Shown here: positions 33,506 through 42,682 of the stretch, one piece after another
How positions within the stretch are numbered: the stretch's first letter is position 1
How the letters are laid out: every line of letters starts with the position of its first letter
From: Mermis nigrescens
Lineage: Eukaryota > Nematoda > Enoplea > Mermithida > Mermithidae
Length of the DNA stretch: 64,000 nucleotides
Assembly: GCA_036768485.1 (NCBI GenBank)
Contig: JAVLUZ010000338.1
Coordinates: 1-64,000 of the forward strand
Direction of reading: 5' to 3'
Notes under the pieces: model-generated
Told to the model about the DNA's origin: nothing
Database searches by the model: none
The model's input: the letters and a program-made list of their open reading frames with translations, nothing else
Made by a program: the position numbers and the translations under genes

Positions 33506-34837
33506 CTACAGCGTTGGTTTTGGGGGAATGCCACCTTCCTCTGTAGAAAAGTCGAATGGTAAAATATGATATCCGCTGGTTGAAAAATCATCTAGGGTTA
33601 TTCCATTATTGTTATCTGAAAACAATTTTTGAATAATTCTCAGTGAATTCAGATACGGGTCAATCAATGACTGGGTAGGGTAATATGGTAGAGGAGGGTA
33701 GTGGCGCCCATTTACTGTAATTTGTGCAGAAACGCATGATCCATGATTAAACAGGAACGGATTTCTGACGTAATTTCCTGTAAATGACATGGTTTCTACT
33801 ACTGTGAAAATTACTAAACAGGGCATCTGCCCGTTATGTACTACGTAATTTGACAAGTGAGTCTGACCTACTGTTAACTGCGTTGTTCTTACAACTGCGT
33901 GTCTTACGGGGTATTCTATGGGTTTTCTTTGCATCGAGCGTTTGATAGCTAAAACACCAGAACTCAAAATGGTCACACGTCTGACTTTTAGAATAATTTT
34001 CGTAATTATCAATTTTTTGCTTGCATTAGCTGTTTTTGATAGCAAATGAAAAGCAGTAGGAGAAGGAAATAAAGTTAACAAAAATCGCAGCCCAGGAATG
34101 ATTAATTTATCTTGAAGCAAAAGATCACAGTGAAGTCTACCAGCCATTTCGACTTTGGCACTTTTTTCAAATTTTTTCATTTGTTCATCGAATCCCGGAT
34201 TTATATCCTTTGCTACCCCATTAAACTTTCCTGCTTTATCTTTATAGTACAGCTGAGGAATACCTACTGCCCCACTTTTAGCTGCTGAGTAATAAGTGTA
34301 AACTGTTTCAATGTAAGCGCGATACGGGTAACGTCCTAGTTGCCTGATTAATAATAATTCCATTTGCTTTAAAAACTATATCTCTAAAAAGTGCATGTAA
34401 TGTTAGATTTGCAGGTCCCACTCTTGCATCTGCTGCTAGTGCTGCACCGTCTCCTTGTACTATTTTTGCTCTTATTTTCAGGAGAAAATTCGGATCAGTC
34501 ATTTGAGTGAATGTTTCAGTGTATGTCGAATTGTATTGGTTCGCCACTCGTCAGAGGGCTTATTGGATAATACTCGATTTCGTTTTTGCTGATGACCGAC
34601 GTATGCTGCTCAAAGTCAGTGTTTTGTTTTGGCATAGTTTTGTAAGGCATAAGATTGACATAAGTTTGTTTTTGTTTAGTTTTAGCCTTATTTATAGACT
34701 TTTTCTTTCCCTTGCCCGACTGATCTGGCTTCTTTTTCTTAGTTGCCTTTCTTTTTTTCTGCGGGCCCACTGTAGTCGACGTGAGCCCAACAAAAGAGTT
34801 AGAAGTTTTCTGTGGTACCAAATGGTTGATAAGACAT
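33506..34837 (-). pseudogene. Major capsid protein (double jelly-roll)
   Basis: ATG at 34837, 3 bp after the minor capsid stop. Lys-rich N-terminal part, then YYPISPLTSGEPIQFDI (~34550), TETFTQMTDPNFLLKIRAKI, VGPANLTLHALF (~34410) and TRTYPYRAY-type region (~34325), then AIKRSMQRKP, NPFLFNHGSC and a LPFDFSTEEG C-terminus. These are Polinton major-capsid hallmarks. Frame changes near 34810, 34530 and 34340 break it. Total ~440 residues, a usual length. Confidence 0.9.
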
Positions 34838-34839
34838 TT

Positions 34840-35601
34840 TTATATTACACTCGCTCTTTGAAAGTGGAATTTTATTAAAAGTGGTTCCTTAAGTTTGATG
34901 AAATTACTATTTATATCTTTTATGGATAAATTTATGGATGATATGTAGCTTTTAATTATTCGACAGTAAGTCGGTTTGCTGTATTTGTAGAGTGCTAAGC
35001 CAGGCACGGTGCCAAATACGTCTGTGTATACAATTTGTCGATTATACAACCCGTAAATTATAGGCACCGTAAAATCTACCTCTAAATGAAAAAGCGGTTG
35101 TGGAATACTAATTTTGTGTGAGCTTTTAATCTTTAAAGCTTTCGTAGGAAAAGTGCTAGGATAAAAATTGTTCGCATCGAATCCTAGTGCGTTGGTTAAA
35201 TAATCATTATCCTTAAATTTAATCTGCGTATCGCTAATATTCAATACGGCATACCCGTCTTGATCTATGCTAATACCTAAATGCTGTTTTAAATTTGAAG
35301 GGATGGAGCTATTGATCGCGTCTACGAATGACTTTACACCGCCGCAAAACCATTGGCTTAGAAACGTAAACATTTGACGGCCGTGTTTTCGATCCGGATC
35401 GTCGGGCGACGTGTACAAAATGCGATTAGTGTGGCCGAAAGGGGAATGACATATAAATTGTGTTACAGCTACCTCCCATTCGCTAGAGAACTCGAGGGGT
35501 TTAGTTAGAAAAAACGTATAACCGTCTTGTTTGATGACATTTTTGTCCGTAGAAACAAAAATTAAGCTAAATTCATGTGGTCCAGATGAAAAATCGTCCA
35601 T
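34840..35601 (-). CDS. Minor capsid (penton) protein
   Basis: ATG 35601, 253 residues, intact. FSLIFVSTDKNV..FFLTKPLEFSSEWEVAVTQF is the typical beginning of Polinton penton proteins. A C-terminal jelly-roll-like region follows (FHLEVDFTVPIIYGLYNRQI). Immediately upstream of the major capsid gene, as in other Polintons. TATAAATAAG lies at 35631-35640, ~30 bp before ATG. Confidence 0.88.
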   Translation of the reverse strand: MDDFSSGPHEFSLIFVSTDKNVIKQDGYTFFLTKPLEFSSEWEVAVTQFICHSPFGHTNRILYTSPDDPDRKHGRQMFTFLSQWFCGGVKSFVDAINSSIPSNLKQHLGISIDQDGYAVLNISDTQIKFKDNDYLTNALGFDANNFYPSTFPTKALKIKSSHKISIPQPLFHLEVDFTVPIIYGLYNRQIVYTDVFGTVPGLALYKYSKPTYCRIIKSYISSINLSIKDINSNFIKLKEPLLIKFHFQRASVI

Positions 35602-35630
35602 TTTTATTCTTTAACTTTATAGTTATTTTG

Positions 35631-35641
35631 CTTATTTATAG
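35631..35641 (-). promoter_or_regulatory. TATA box of the capsid genes
   Basis: CTATAAATAAG on the minus strand ~30 bp before the penton ATG, without a nearby palindrome. Confidence 0.55.
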
Positions 35642-35681
35642 TTTTTAGATTAGAACGTTTATCATGGATGAGGTGATGTGC

Positions 35682-35963
35682 TCATTGAGCTTTTTTATGT
35701 AAAGATTTGTCATAATAAAATTTGGCCTCTGGGCTTAAAAATTCCCATAACTTGAAAAGCGTGCTCAGTTTGCCTCTTTGTAAATATTTTCTTATATACT
35801 TTGAAAAGCGCCATACGGCGTGTTCATCAATTTCTAGTAATGTTCGCCTATATTGTTTGCTCATTTTTGGCCAAAAATACGCACCAATTGCGGCGTCAGA
35901 AAAGTACGTGTATTGAGACAAACGGTGCAATGCATGATTGAAAAAACACTGTCCAACCTCCAT
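35682..35963 (-). CDS. Small helical paralogue 1
   Basis: ATG 35963, 93 residues, intact. Key positions: AAIGAYFWPKMSKQYRRTLL, then AVWRFSKYIRK, LFKLWEFLSPEAKFYYDKSL. Shares the FW..., ...I-x-K..., LW..A-x-x-YY pattern with genes at 37099-37443 and 38799-39115, and more weakly 38390-38761. No known family. TATAAATAG at 36009-36016 lies ~50 bp upstream. Confidence 0.65.
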   Translation of the reverse strand: MEVGQCFFNHALHRLSQYTYFSDAAIGAYFWPKMSKQYRRTLLEIDEHAVWRFSKYIRKYLQRGKLSTLFKLWEFLSPEAKFYYDKSLHKKAQ

Positions 35964-36012
35964 TTTTTAAAATTCACAAGAGACAAATAATTCTGATAAT
36001 CGAAATAACTAT

Positions 36013-37079
36013 TTATACTTTTAGCACATTAGAGACCCATGAGTCGAGTTTGGGCGGGTAGCCCCTCCAGCGTACCAAATAATCAGTTTTTGCGCCTCTT
36101 TTTTTCGTTTTTATAATTTTTTCAATAATGAACAAATTGTCAGTGGAAACGTTAATCTTTTGCAGTTCGGGCTTGTAAAAAATACCATCTAGTTTTTCGC
36201 CCATTTGATCTTCTAAAACGTAGACAGGCGGGGTTCTCAGCATATCTTTCCTTAATTAAAAAATACTCCTCGGTCCAATTGGGCCAGAACCCTTTTTCGA
36301 ACGTACGCTTCACTTTACTTATTCTGACTTTATCGCCAATTTCAAATTTGAATTCAGTTTGATTATCGCCACGTAAGGCGGAATGCTCTGTTTAATATTT
36401 CACGCTCGTTCTTAGCCGTCACATTTGCCGGACACGTACCTATTGTTCTATGAAACGAATTGTTGTAATTCTTCATAATTTTTGGTAAAATGTCAATATA
36501 CTTGTGCGTGTTGCTTTTAGTAAAATACCTCCACATGCGTTCTTTGAGTGTTCTATTGAAACGCTCTACTACAGATGCTTTCATTTCGCTTTTAGTGGTG
36601 AAAAAATCTGACAGATTCTGATTTCAAAAATTTCTGAAACTCGTTGTTTACAAATTCTTTGCCTGCGTCCGTTTGTAGCTTATAGGGCTTGCGGCCAGAT
36701 GATGCAAAAATGTGTTTAAAAGCCTCGAACAATGTCTTTAGAATTTTTGCTTTTTAGTGGAACGGACCATGCGTACTTTGAGAAAATGTCTATACAGTTG
36801 AGTAAGTACTTAAAATTATTCGTTGTGGTCGGCTAGGGATTGCAAATCGACCAAATCCGCTTGCCACTGCTCGTCTATGCTGCTCACTAGGACTTTGTTT
36901 CGAGAATAACGCTTGAATGAGGGTTTGTGTAAAGTGTAGGTAGGTTGTTTTTCCAGCCATGCTTTTACCTGTCCCAATTTGGCGGTCGGGCGAATTTTTT
37001 TCACTCGAGTGTAAAGTTGGTTGACGCCTGTGAACCCGCTTTGCGGGTCGTAGTACAATTTTTTCAGTATTTTATCCAT
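36013..37079 (-). pseudogene. Maverick integrase with chromodomain
   Basis: Retroviral-type DDE integrase. ATG 37079; N-terminal PQSGFTGVNQLYTRVKK, first Asp in EQWQADLVDLQ (~36855), CIDIFSKYAW (~36800), second Asp in LQTDAGKEF (~36690), Glu in SVVERFNRTLKERMWRYF (~36575). The C-terminal chromodomain is YLVRWRGYPPKLDSW (~36050). Frame changes near 36815, 36740, 36620 and 36350-36250. The chromodomain probably steers insertion to marked chromatin (known for chromo-integrases). Confidence 0.92.
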
Positions 37080-37098
37080 TTCCGTTTTTTTTCTTTTT

Positions 37099-37443
37099 TT
37101 ATTTATTTATTAACATTACAACACACGATTTACATGATAGATCGATACAGTTTTTGTACAAATTCTCCCACATGTTTTTTCCATTTATGTCAAACAACGA
37201 CCATAGACTACATATAGCATCAATATCTTTATTCAGAATCATTTGCTTTATACTTTGAGCAAAGACCCAGAACGCGTTGCATTTATCACTTTCGCGTTGC
37301 TCTTTTTTAAACTCTTCGCTCATGAATCCCCAGAAACACGAGCCTATATTTTGAACATTTCTGACGCTCAAGTAGCGGTTGTTTGCTTTTTCAACGAGCC
37401 TTTGAACAAAATGATGATACACTAGTTCGCCAGGAGAAGACAT
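37099..37443 (-). CDS. Small helical paralogue 2
   Basis: ATG 37443, 114 residues, intact. Has GSCFWGFMSEEFKKEQRES, AFWVFAQSIKQMILNKD and SLWSLFDINGKNMWENLYKN, aligning with paralogues 1 and 3. TATAAATAAGG lies at 37484-37494, ~45 bp upstream. Unknown function. Confidence 0.65.
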   Translation of the reverse strand: MSSPGELVYHHFVQRLVEKANNRYLSVRNVQNIGSCFWGFMSEEFKKEQRESDKCNAFWVFAQSIKQMILNKDIDAICSLWSLFDINGKNMWENLYKNCIDLSCKSCVVMLINK

Positions 37444-37498
37444 GGTAGTTGCTTTAACATATAAAATATACCTGACGCGCGCCCTTATTTATAGACTT

Positions 37499-37828
37499 TT
37501 AGTAAGCAGCCTTGGCCTTTTCCGCCTCGGCCTGCTGCTCGGTGTAGCGCTTCAGCACTCGCTGCCCTGCTTCTTGCATGGCCCTATTGAATTTGCAGCA
37601 CCTGGGGCACATTTGTATATTGAAGTACCACCTGCCTGCATTTGTTTCGAAAAAATCCCTTTCAGAACTATTTTTCTGACAAAAGTAGCAGAGGTGAATC
37701 ATCAGGGGGAACATGGGGCGCTCCAGATTTCTACCACATAGCTCTATAGGCGGTCTAATCGACCTCCCATAGGGCTTATTTTCGCCTTCAGTTGAACGGC
37801 AATTTTTTGATTTCTCTCAATTCTTCCA
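37499..37828 (-). pseudogene. Small zinc-ribbon-like protein
   Basis: ATG 37828 (MEELREIKKL), a frame change near 37790, then a run to 37499. The pair HLCYFCQK and MCPRCCKF could form a Zn ribbon, followed by an Ala/Glu/Lys-rich helix. About 105 residues. Promoter with palindrome and TATA at 37881-37904. Confidence 0.5.
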
Positions 37829-37880
37829 TTTTTGGTTCAGAAATTCGTTCTTAGTAGTTTAAAACCTTTTTACAATGTTC

Positions 37881-37919
37881 TTATTTATAGACTTTCCCGG
37901 GAAACATTTTCCAGGGAAA
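37881..37919. promoter_or_regulatory. Bidirectional promoter: TATA box and two palindromes
   Basis: CTATAAATAA (minus strand, 37890-37881) is preceded by TTTCCCGGGAAA (37893-37904), with a second TTTCCAGGGAAA at 37908-37919. They lie between the Zn-protein gene (minus) and the plus-strand gene at 37963. Confidence 0.6.
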
Positions 37920-37962
37920 CATTCAGTCTGCTCTCATTGCGTAGTCTGTTCTCATTTGCAAT

Positions 37963-38301
37963 ATGTGGGGCCCATATTTTGATTATAGAGACCATGAATT
38001 TTTCCTTTCACGACGCCAGTTTGAAAGCCATATCAAAAAACATTTGTATCCTAATGAGACTGATAGCAGCTACTTTATTTTAAGCGCTAAAAAACTTAAA
38101 AAAGTTATTTTAAAAGCCTTCAATTATGGTCAATATTGGACTGAACCGCAGAAAAATGGCGAAATTTTTGAAATTTTTGTATACTTTCATTCATCTGATT
38201 TGGGCTATAATCCATACAGCCAGAGATATTGCCGCAGAGTTCGCGTTGTTACAAGAATGTACAGTGATTATAACAAAATACTGACGTTTTATCCATTTTA
38301 A
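37963..38301 (+). CDS. Hypothetical Maverick protein, 112 aa
   Basis: ATG 37963, intact. Tyr/Phe-rich (MWGPYFDYRDHEFFLSRRQF) with ESHIKKHLYPNE and a basic middle, ending LTFYPF. No family recognised. Clean ORF with promoter palindromes 45-70 bp upstream. Confidence 0.55.
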   Translation: MWGPYFDYRDHEFFLSRRQFESHIKKHLYPNETDSSYFILSAKKLKKVILKAFNYGQYWTEPQKNGEIFEIFVYFHSSDLGYNPYSQRYCRRVRVVTRMYSDYNKILTFYPF

Positions 38302-38389
38302 GTACCTACCGTTGTTATTGTTTTTATGTATGTACATACGGCTTTTTTGTTATTGCTGTTGTTGTTAACTTTTTGAATTAAATTTTTAG

Positions 38390-38761
38390 ATGGATTCACG
38401 ACGACTCAAAGCGACGAATCATGCCTTATCTTTACTTAAAAATTATATTAGCGATAAATTGCTTTTGAATTTCAATGCCGCTATTGATGATCATTTTAAA
38501 AGCCAAATCGTCGATGCCGAATTCAAATTTACGAGCCAGCCGCTAGACATTGACGTCAATTCTGTTTATTCGCCGCATTTTGAAAATTTATCAAGAGAAA
38601 TTTTAGGACTTTATCCGAAATTGCGAATCTACGCCTTTTATGCGTTTTGGGGACTCGTGGCGAAAGAAATGATAAAAAAGGGCCAAAATTTAAATATTTT
38701 GTACACCGCATTCGACAACTATTTTTACAAAAATTTGTCGTTTCTGACCATAATGTTATAA
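38390..38761 (+). CDS. Small helical protein, possible paralogue 4
   Basis: ATG 38390, 123 residues, intact, preceded by a TTTTTAG splice-acceptor-like stretch. The C-terminal half (LREIYAFYAFWGLVAKEMIK-like; actual KLRIYAFYAFWGLVAKEMIK, then LYTAFDNYFYKNL) resembles the helical half of the paralogue family. Function unknown. Confidence 0.5.
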   Translation: MDSRRLKATNHALSLLKNYISDKLLLNFNAAIDDHFKSQIVDAEFKFTSQPLDIDVNSVYSPHFENLSREILGLYPKLRIYAFYAFWGLVAKEMIKKGQNLNILYTAFDNYFYKNLSFLTIML

Positions 38762-38798
38762 ATAATGATAATCGTGAGTAAATAACGAAAAGAAAAAT

Positions 38799-39115
38799 GG
38801 AGCACAATCGAGAAGTTTACAATCATATTGTCATACACTTAATGCATTTTTCTAAAGTTTCCATAAAGCGTTATAGCTAAATATTTTTGGCCTAAACTAG
38901 ACGTAGAGTATAGGATGAAACTAGTTAAAAATGACTCTAAAGCTATTCAGCATTTTTTGCAGCATATTAGCAAATGCATTGCTTTAAATAACGTCAATGC
39001 TCTAATGAATTTATGGGACAATTTTAGCATTAAGGCAAAAGAATACTATGCCAATTTATACAAAAAATTTATCGACAATCACGTCGTTTTTGATGTAATG
39101 CTGAAAAACTTGTAA
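38799..39115 (+). pseudogene. Small helical paralogue 3
   Basis: ATG 38799 (MEHNREVYNHIVIHLMHF); a frame change near 38876, then YFWPKLDVEYRMKL, AIQHFLQHISKCIALNNVN and NLWDNFSIKAKEYYANLYKK. The closest match is paralogue 1. TAA at 39113 falls at the edge of the right inverted repeat. Confidence 0.6.
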
Positions 39116-39468
39116 ATAAAAAGGTCGGGTCTTAGTTCGCCACCAAGTGGCTTAAGCCCGTTGCACCCCGACACGGCGCCCAACCATGCAACAGGTCTTA
39201 CCTTATCTTCTTCTTTACACCGCTTCACATAACCTGAAAAACAAAAAGCACTTTACACTGTGTAAAATAACTAAAATCAATAATTTTTGAGTTTCCCAGG
39301 AAACTCCATCAGCAGGTCTGAGACGGGTCCCCCTCCCCGGGCATGCCCGGGCACACACCTCCTTGCTACTTGGCCCCAACCCCAGGTAGCACTTTTGGGC
39401 CCGCCCGCCTATGCTTAACCATAGGGTATGCTATAACATACTATGCCAGGGACACACGCTTAACTACT
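39113..39468 (-). repeat. Maverick right terminal inverted repeat
   Basis: Reverse-complement match to 16661-17030, including the GC-rich block, palindrome variant TTTCCCAGGAAA (39292-39303) and inward acceptor-donor pair. Ends ..TAACTACT at 39468. Confidence 0.9.
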
Positions 39469-40029
39469 TATTAAACTTACCCAATGTCTATTGAAAACAT
39501 AAATTAAAGTAAAAATTGCAGATAATTTTATTTCTGTTGTGTGCACTCATACTTTGTGGGCTATTATATATTAGAGGAAATTAGTCAAATGCTGTACCTG
39601 TCTAGAAATATTATGCTAAGTTGTGAAGACTTCTCAATCCATCCAATGGTTTATGCCTCAAAACAATAAATAAACATGTAGAAAATGGGTAATTTCTGTA
39701 GTTTATCCACATTGAGTAGATGCATGCTTTCCCATGTGTGTTTTAACCAAATAACTGACTAAAGTGCTTCATCTTTATGCCAATTCAATCATTTGTTACC
39801 CTGAACAAACATTATATTTACTATCCTCTCTTAAGTTTTAGCTAAATGTAGAGCTATTTATGCAAAAATGCTAATTTATCCAAATTTTCACACAAAAGTG
39901 CTTGAAATCAATCAGAAATGGTCAAAATTGAGCTTTTATTAGGGCTATTGCCCATAAAACTAAAATAGCTTGAATGAGGTCATGCATATTTTAAAATCAA
40001 GAAAAATGAAAACTTAGTAGATTGGTTTC
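39469..40029. other. No recognised feature
   Basis: AT-rich sequence between the two Mavericks; no gene or repeat recognised. Confidence 0.4.
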
Positions 40030-40500
40030 ATATGAATTTGTTTTTACTCTTGAGTAAGTTGGGTTGTCCAGTTGGGCCAAAATCCCTTTTCAAAAGCGCG
40101 CTTAACTTTACTCAGTCAAACTTTATCGCCAATATTAAATTAAAAAACAACATTATGTTTATCAATCCTAAATGCTTTATTTAAAATTTCCATCTCATTT
40201 TTAGCGGTAACATTAGCTGGCGAGTTTTCCATCAAGTCGGGTAATACAGCAATAAATGTATATAAATTGCTCTTGGTGAAGTACCGCCACACATGTTCTT
40301 TAATTGTGCGATTAAAACATTCAACTATGCTAGCCTGTGTTTTGCTTTTAGTTGTGAAAATTGAAAGAATAAGATTTACGAAATTTTGGAAATTCTTTGT
40401 TTGTAAATTTGGTCCCTGCGTCTGTTTGCAGCTTGTACGGTTTTTGATTTGATGAATGAAAAATACTTTGAAATATGTCTATGCAATTCAAGAGATACTA
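40030..40500 (-). pseudogene. Integrase middle fragment of Maverick 2
   Basis: Base-level similarity to 36245-36790: the region before the chromodomain (QLGQPNLLK-type), the core with the Glu helix (near 40310) and the second Asp region (near 40425). It stops abruptly near 40500 with no N-terminus; the chromodomain is 16 kb away at 56670-57180. Frames are broken. Confidence 0.75.
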
Positions 40501-41110
40501 TACATGCAATACATTGACATACAGTATGATAAAAATGAGAAGTTTTGTTACTTAATAATTAATACTAAATATATCCGAAGCTTTAAATTAACCAAGCATT
40601 TACTATATATATTGGGATTTCTGGAAAGTCAGCTCGATAATATAAGTTATACTGTGGCGCAAGAGTTAACCGTAGCTGCGCACAATGCCCCGATATGTTG
40701 GATGGAATGCATAATTTTTACATATATTGCATTATAGTTGAACCACAAATTGTTGGAAATGTTTCTGCGCCACTTCTACAAGTTGCAAAGATTGAAGGAA
40801 AGTACATGGACATCATAAATCACTCATATAATTGTCCGCACTATATTCCTGTGCTTAAAAAATCATTTAATACAATTGAAGTAAACATTAAGACAGATTA
40901 AAACCAACCTTTACCTTTTGAGTTCGGAAAAACTATCGTAAAACTACATTTTAGAATGACTTAGGTAGAGTCATCCGCCTTATAAATCACTTTAACTTTT
41001 TAAAAAGCAACTAAAATCGCGCAGGTGCTTATGTGTTGTAGTACTGTTTGCTTTGTTTGCGGTTTGATTCACAGCTTGGGCGTCTTTTTCAAATCTATAA
41101 ATATAAGCGG
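40501..41110. other. No recognised feature
   Basis: AT-rich, with short ORFs that show no family features. Confidence 0.35.
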
Positions 41111-41111
41111 T

Positions 41112-41445
41112 GGTAGCCAAAGGCGGTCACCCGCACTTTCCTCTCCCTGGCCCTGGGCCGGCGCCAACTCCCCCAGCCTGGGTGACTAGTCCCCGGAGAA
41201 ATTTCCTAGGGGAAATGCCGGGGTAGCCGAAGGCAGTCACCCGCACTTTCCTTTCCCTGGCCCTGGGCAGGGCGCCCCTCCCCCAGCCTGGGTGACTAGT
41301 CCCACCTTCAAAAATTCTCCCGGAGAAATTTCCTAGGTTTCCTAGGGGGAAAAGTGGGGGTAGTTGAGGTGGGTCACCCACACTTTTGTCCCCTGGGCGG
41401 GCGCTCCTCCCCCAACATGGGTGACTAATAGGTCCCCTGGGGAAT
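41112..41445. repeat. GC-rich tandem repeat, three units
   Basis: Units start at about 41112, 41221 and 41357, each with GGTAGCC..GGTCACCCGCACTTT, CCCTGG..GGGCGC, CCCCCAGCCTGGGTGACTAG and GGAGAAATTTCCTAGG. The G+C content is far above the surroundings. The ORFs across it are by-products. Confidence 0.75.
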
Positions 41446-41655
41446 GGTGCCCCTGTGTAGAAAAGATAGGGAGAATTGTCCTATGTTATAACGTGTGGCG
41501 CCCCCAATGTATGCGCGCGGGGGTGGGGGGGAGGGTCTCCTTACTACTAATTTGACATGCATTATCATCCTAAATTAAATATGTTTGCTATCATACTCGC
41601 CTATCTTTATCATTATAGACGTACCTCATTTGTCATTATCATTATCCCTCGCTAC

Positions 41656-41921
41656 CATACGTGGGCAGCAAGAAAATTCTGGGGGGGGGGTGCAAGATTT
41701 TTTTGAAGGTCGAAAAATGGCCTTAAAAGTGGTGGTATGGCGATAAAAACACCATTTTTCGACGTTTCTCATCAAGCGCTATCCATTGGCATCAAAAAAT
41801 TGCGAAAAAGAAAAAAAATTTTCAAGAATTGAATTCTAGGGGGAGGGGGTATTTTGATTTCTGGGGGGGTATTTTGGTTTCTGGGGGTGCATACCCCCAA
41901 ACCCCCCCACGCCCAGGTGTG
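41656..41921 (+). mobile_element. MITE copy C
   Basis: Near-consensus copy: CATACGTGGGCAGC ... CACGCCCAGGTGTG, flanked by CTCGCTAC / CTCACTAC (7 of 8). Confidence 0.85.
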
Positions 41922-42090
41922 CTCACTACCATCATTATAATTGATTGTGATGAAATGGATTTTGAACAAAATTGGAAATCTTCTGACACGTTAATAAAAC
42001 CATGGAGTGTGACAATTTGTACTGAGTCGGGGGGACATTTTAAATGAGTCAAAATATTCCAAGTCGTGTAGCCGTTTTTTGGTCAATACT

Positions 42091-42347
42091 GGCTTGTGGG
42101 CAGCTTTGAAATTCTGGGAGGTGGGTGAAAAAATTTTCAAAGGTCAAAAAATTGTCTTAAAATGATTGTATGGCGGAACAAACACAATTTTTTGACGTTT
42201 CTCATCAAGCACTATCCAATGCCATCAGAAAATTGCTAAAAAGCAAAAAAAAAATTAAAATTTGAATTCTGGGAAATATTTTGATTTCTGGGGTATTTAA
42301 ACTGCTAGGGGGTGCATACCCCCACAAACCCCCCATGCTCATGTGTG
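42091..42347 (+). mobile_element. MITE copy D (degenerate)
   Basis: Same internal order as copy C (TTCTGGGAGG, CACTATCCAATGCC, ..GGGTGCATACCCCC) with worn ends; no clear target duplication. Confidence 0.7.
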
Positions 42348-42682
42348 CTCGTGGCGCCTGTCGGCTCTACTTGAAACAGACAGTAAAACAAATTCTATTG
42401 TCAAAGTTAAGCAATGCACGAATCACGCTTAAGTGTACTGTCAATCAAATTTGCCTCATTTATATTTGTGGCTGAACTGAGCAATTGTTGCATGTATATT
42501 GCACGTACCAATGGTTCAGTTTAGCATTTCTTGTAATCTTTTCACAATCTTCAAATTAACTGGCTTTTCGCCTTTCTACATCCATCCTATTCTTATTTCA
42601 TTTAACGCATTCCTCTTTAATTTACAAATATCTCACTTCATTCGCTAAATGGCTTGTTTTTGCTCATTGCTACCTGTTCATA

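Larger units (their letters stand above)
16661..39468. mobile_element. Maverick/Polinton, 22.8 kb
   Basis: Bounded by inverted repeats of ~360 bp beginning AGTAGTTA and ending TAACTACT. It contains the Polinton core set: protein-primed DNA polymerase B, chromodomain integrase, A32/FtsK-type ATPase, adenain-like protease, and major and minor capsid proteins. To these it adds TBP, two F-box genes, a TM protein and small paralogues. The left ~6.5 kb has plus and minus genes; from 23.5 to 37.8 kb almost everything is on the minus strand. A 6-bp target duplication is expected for the family, but the flanks (catcat / tattaa) do not match. Many genes carry a single frameshift or stop, so this is a recently decayed copy. 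Confidence 0.95.

Noticed and set aside
34687..34697. TATAAATA inside the major capsid gene, and another at 32969-32977 inside the protease gene
   Set aside because: Both fall in coding sequence for Lys-Ser-Ile-Asn and could be codon coincidence; not counted as promoters.
16655..39474. 6-bp target-site duplication of Maverick 1
   Set aside because: Bases flanking the best repeat ends (catcat and tattaa) do not match, so none is claimed.
41127..41381. Pro/Gly-rich 84-residue ORF
   Set aside because: By-product of the GC-rich tandem repeat.
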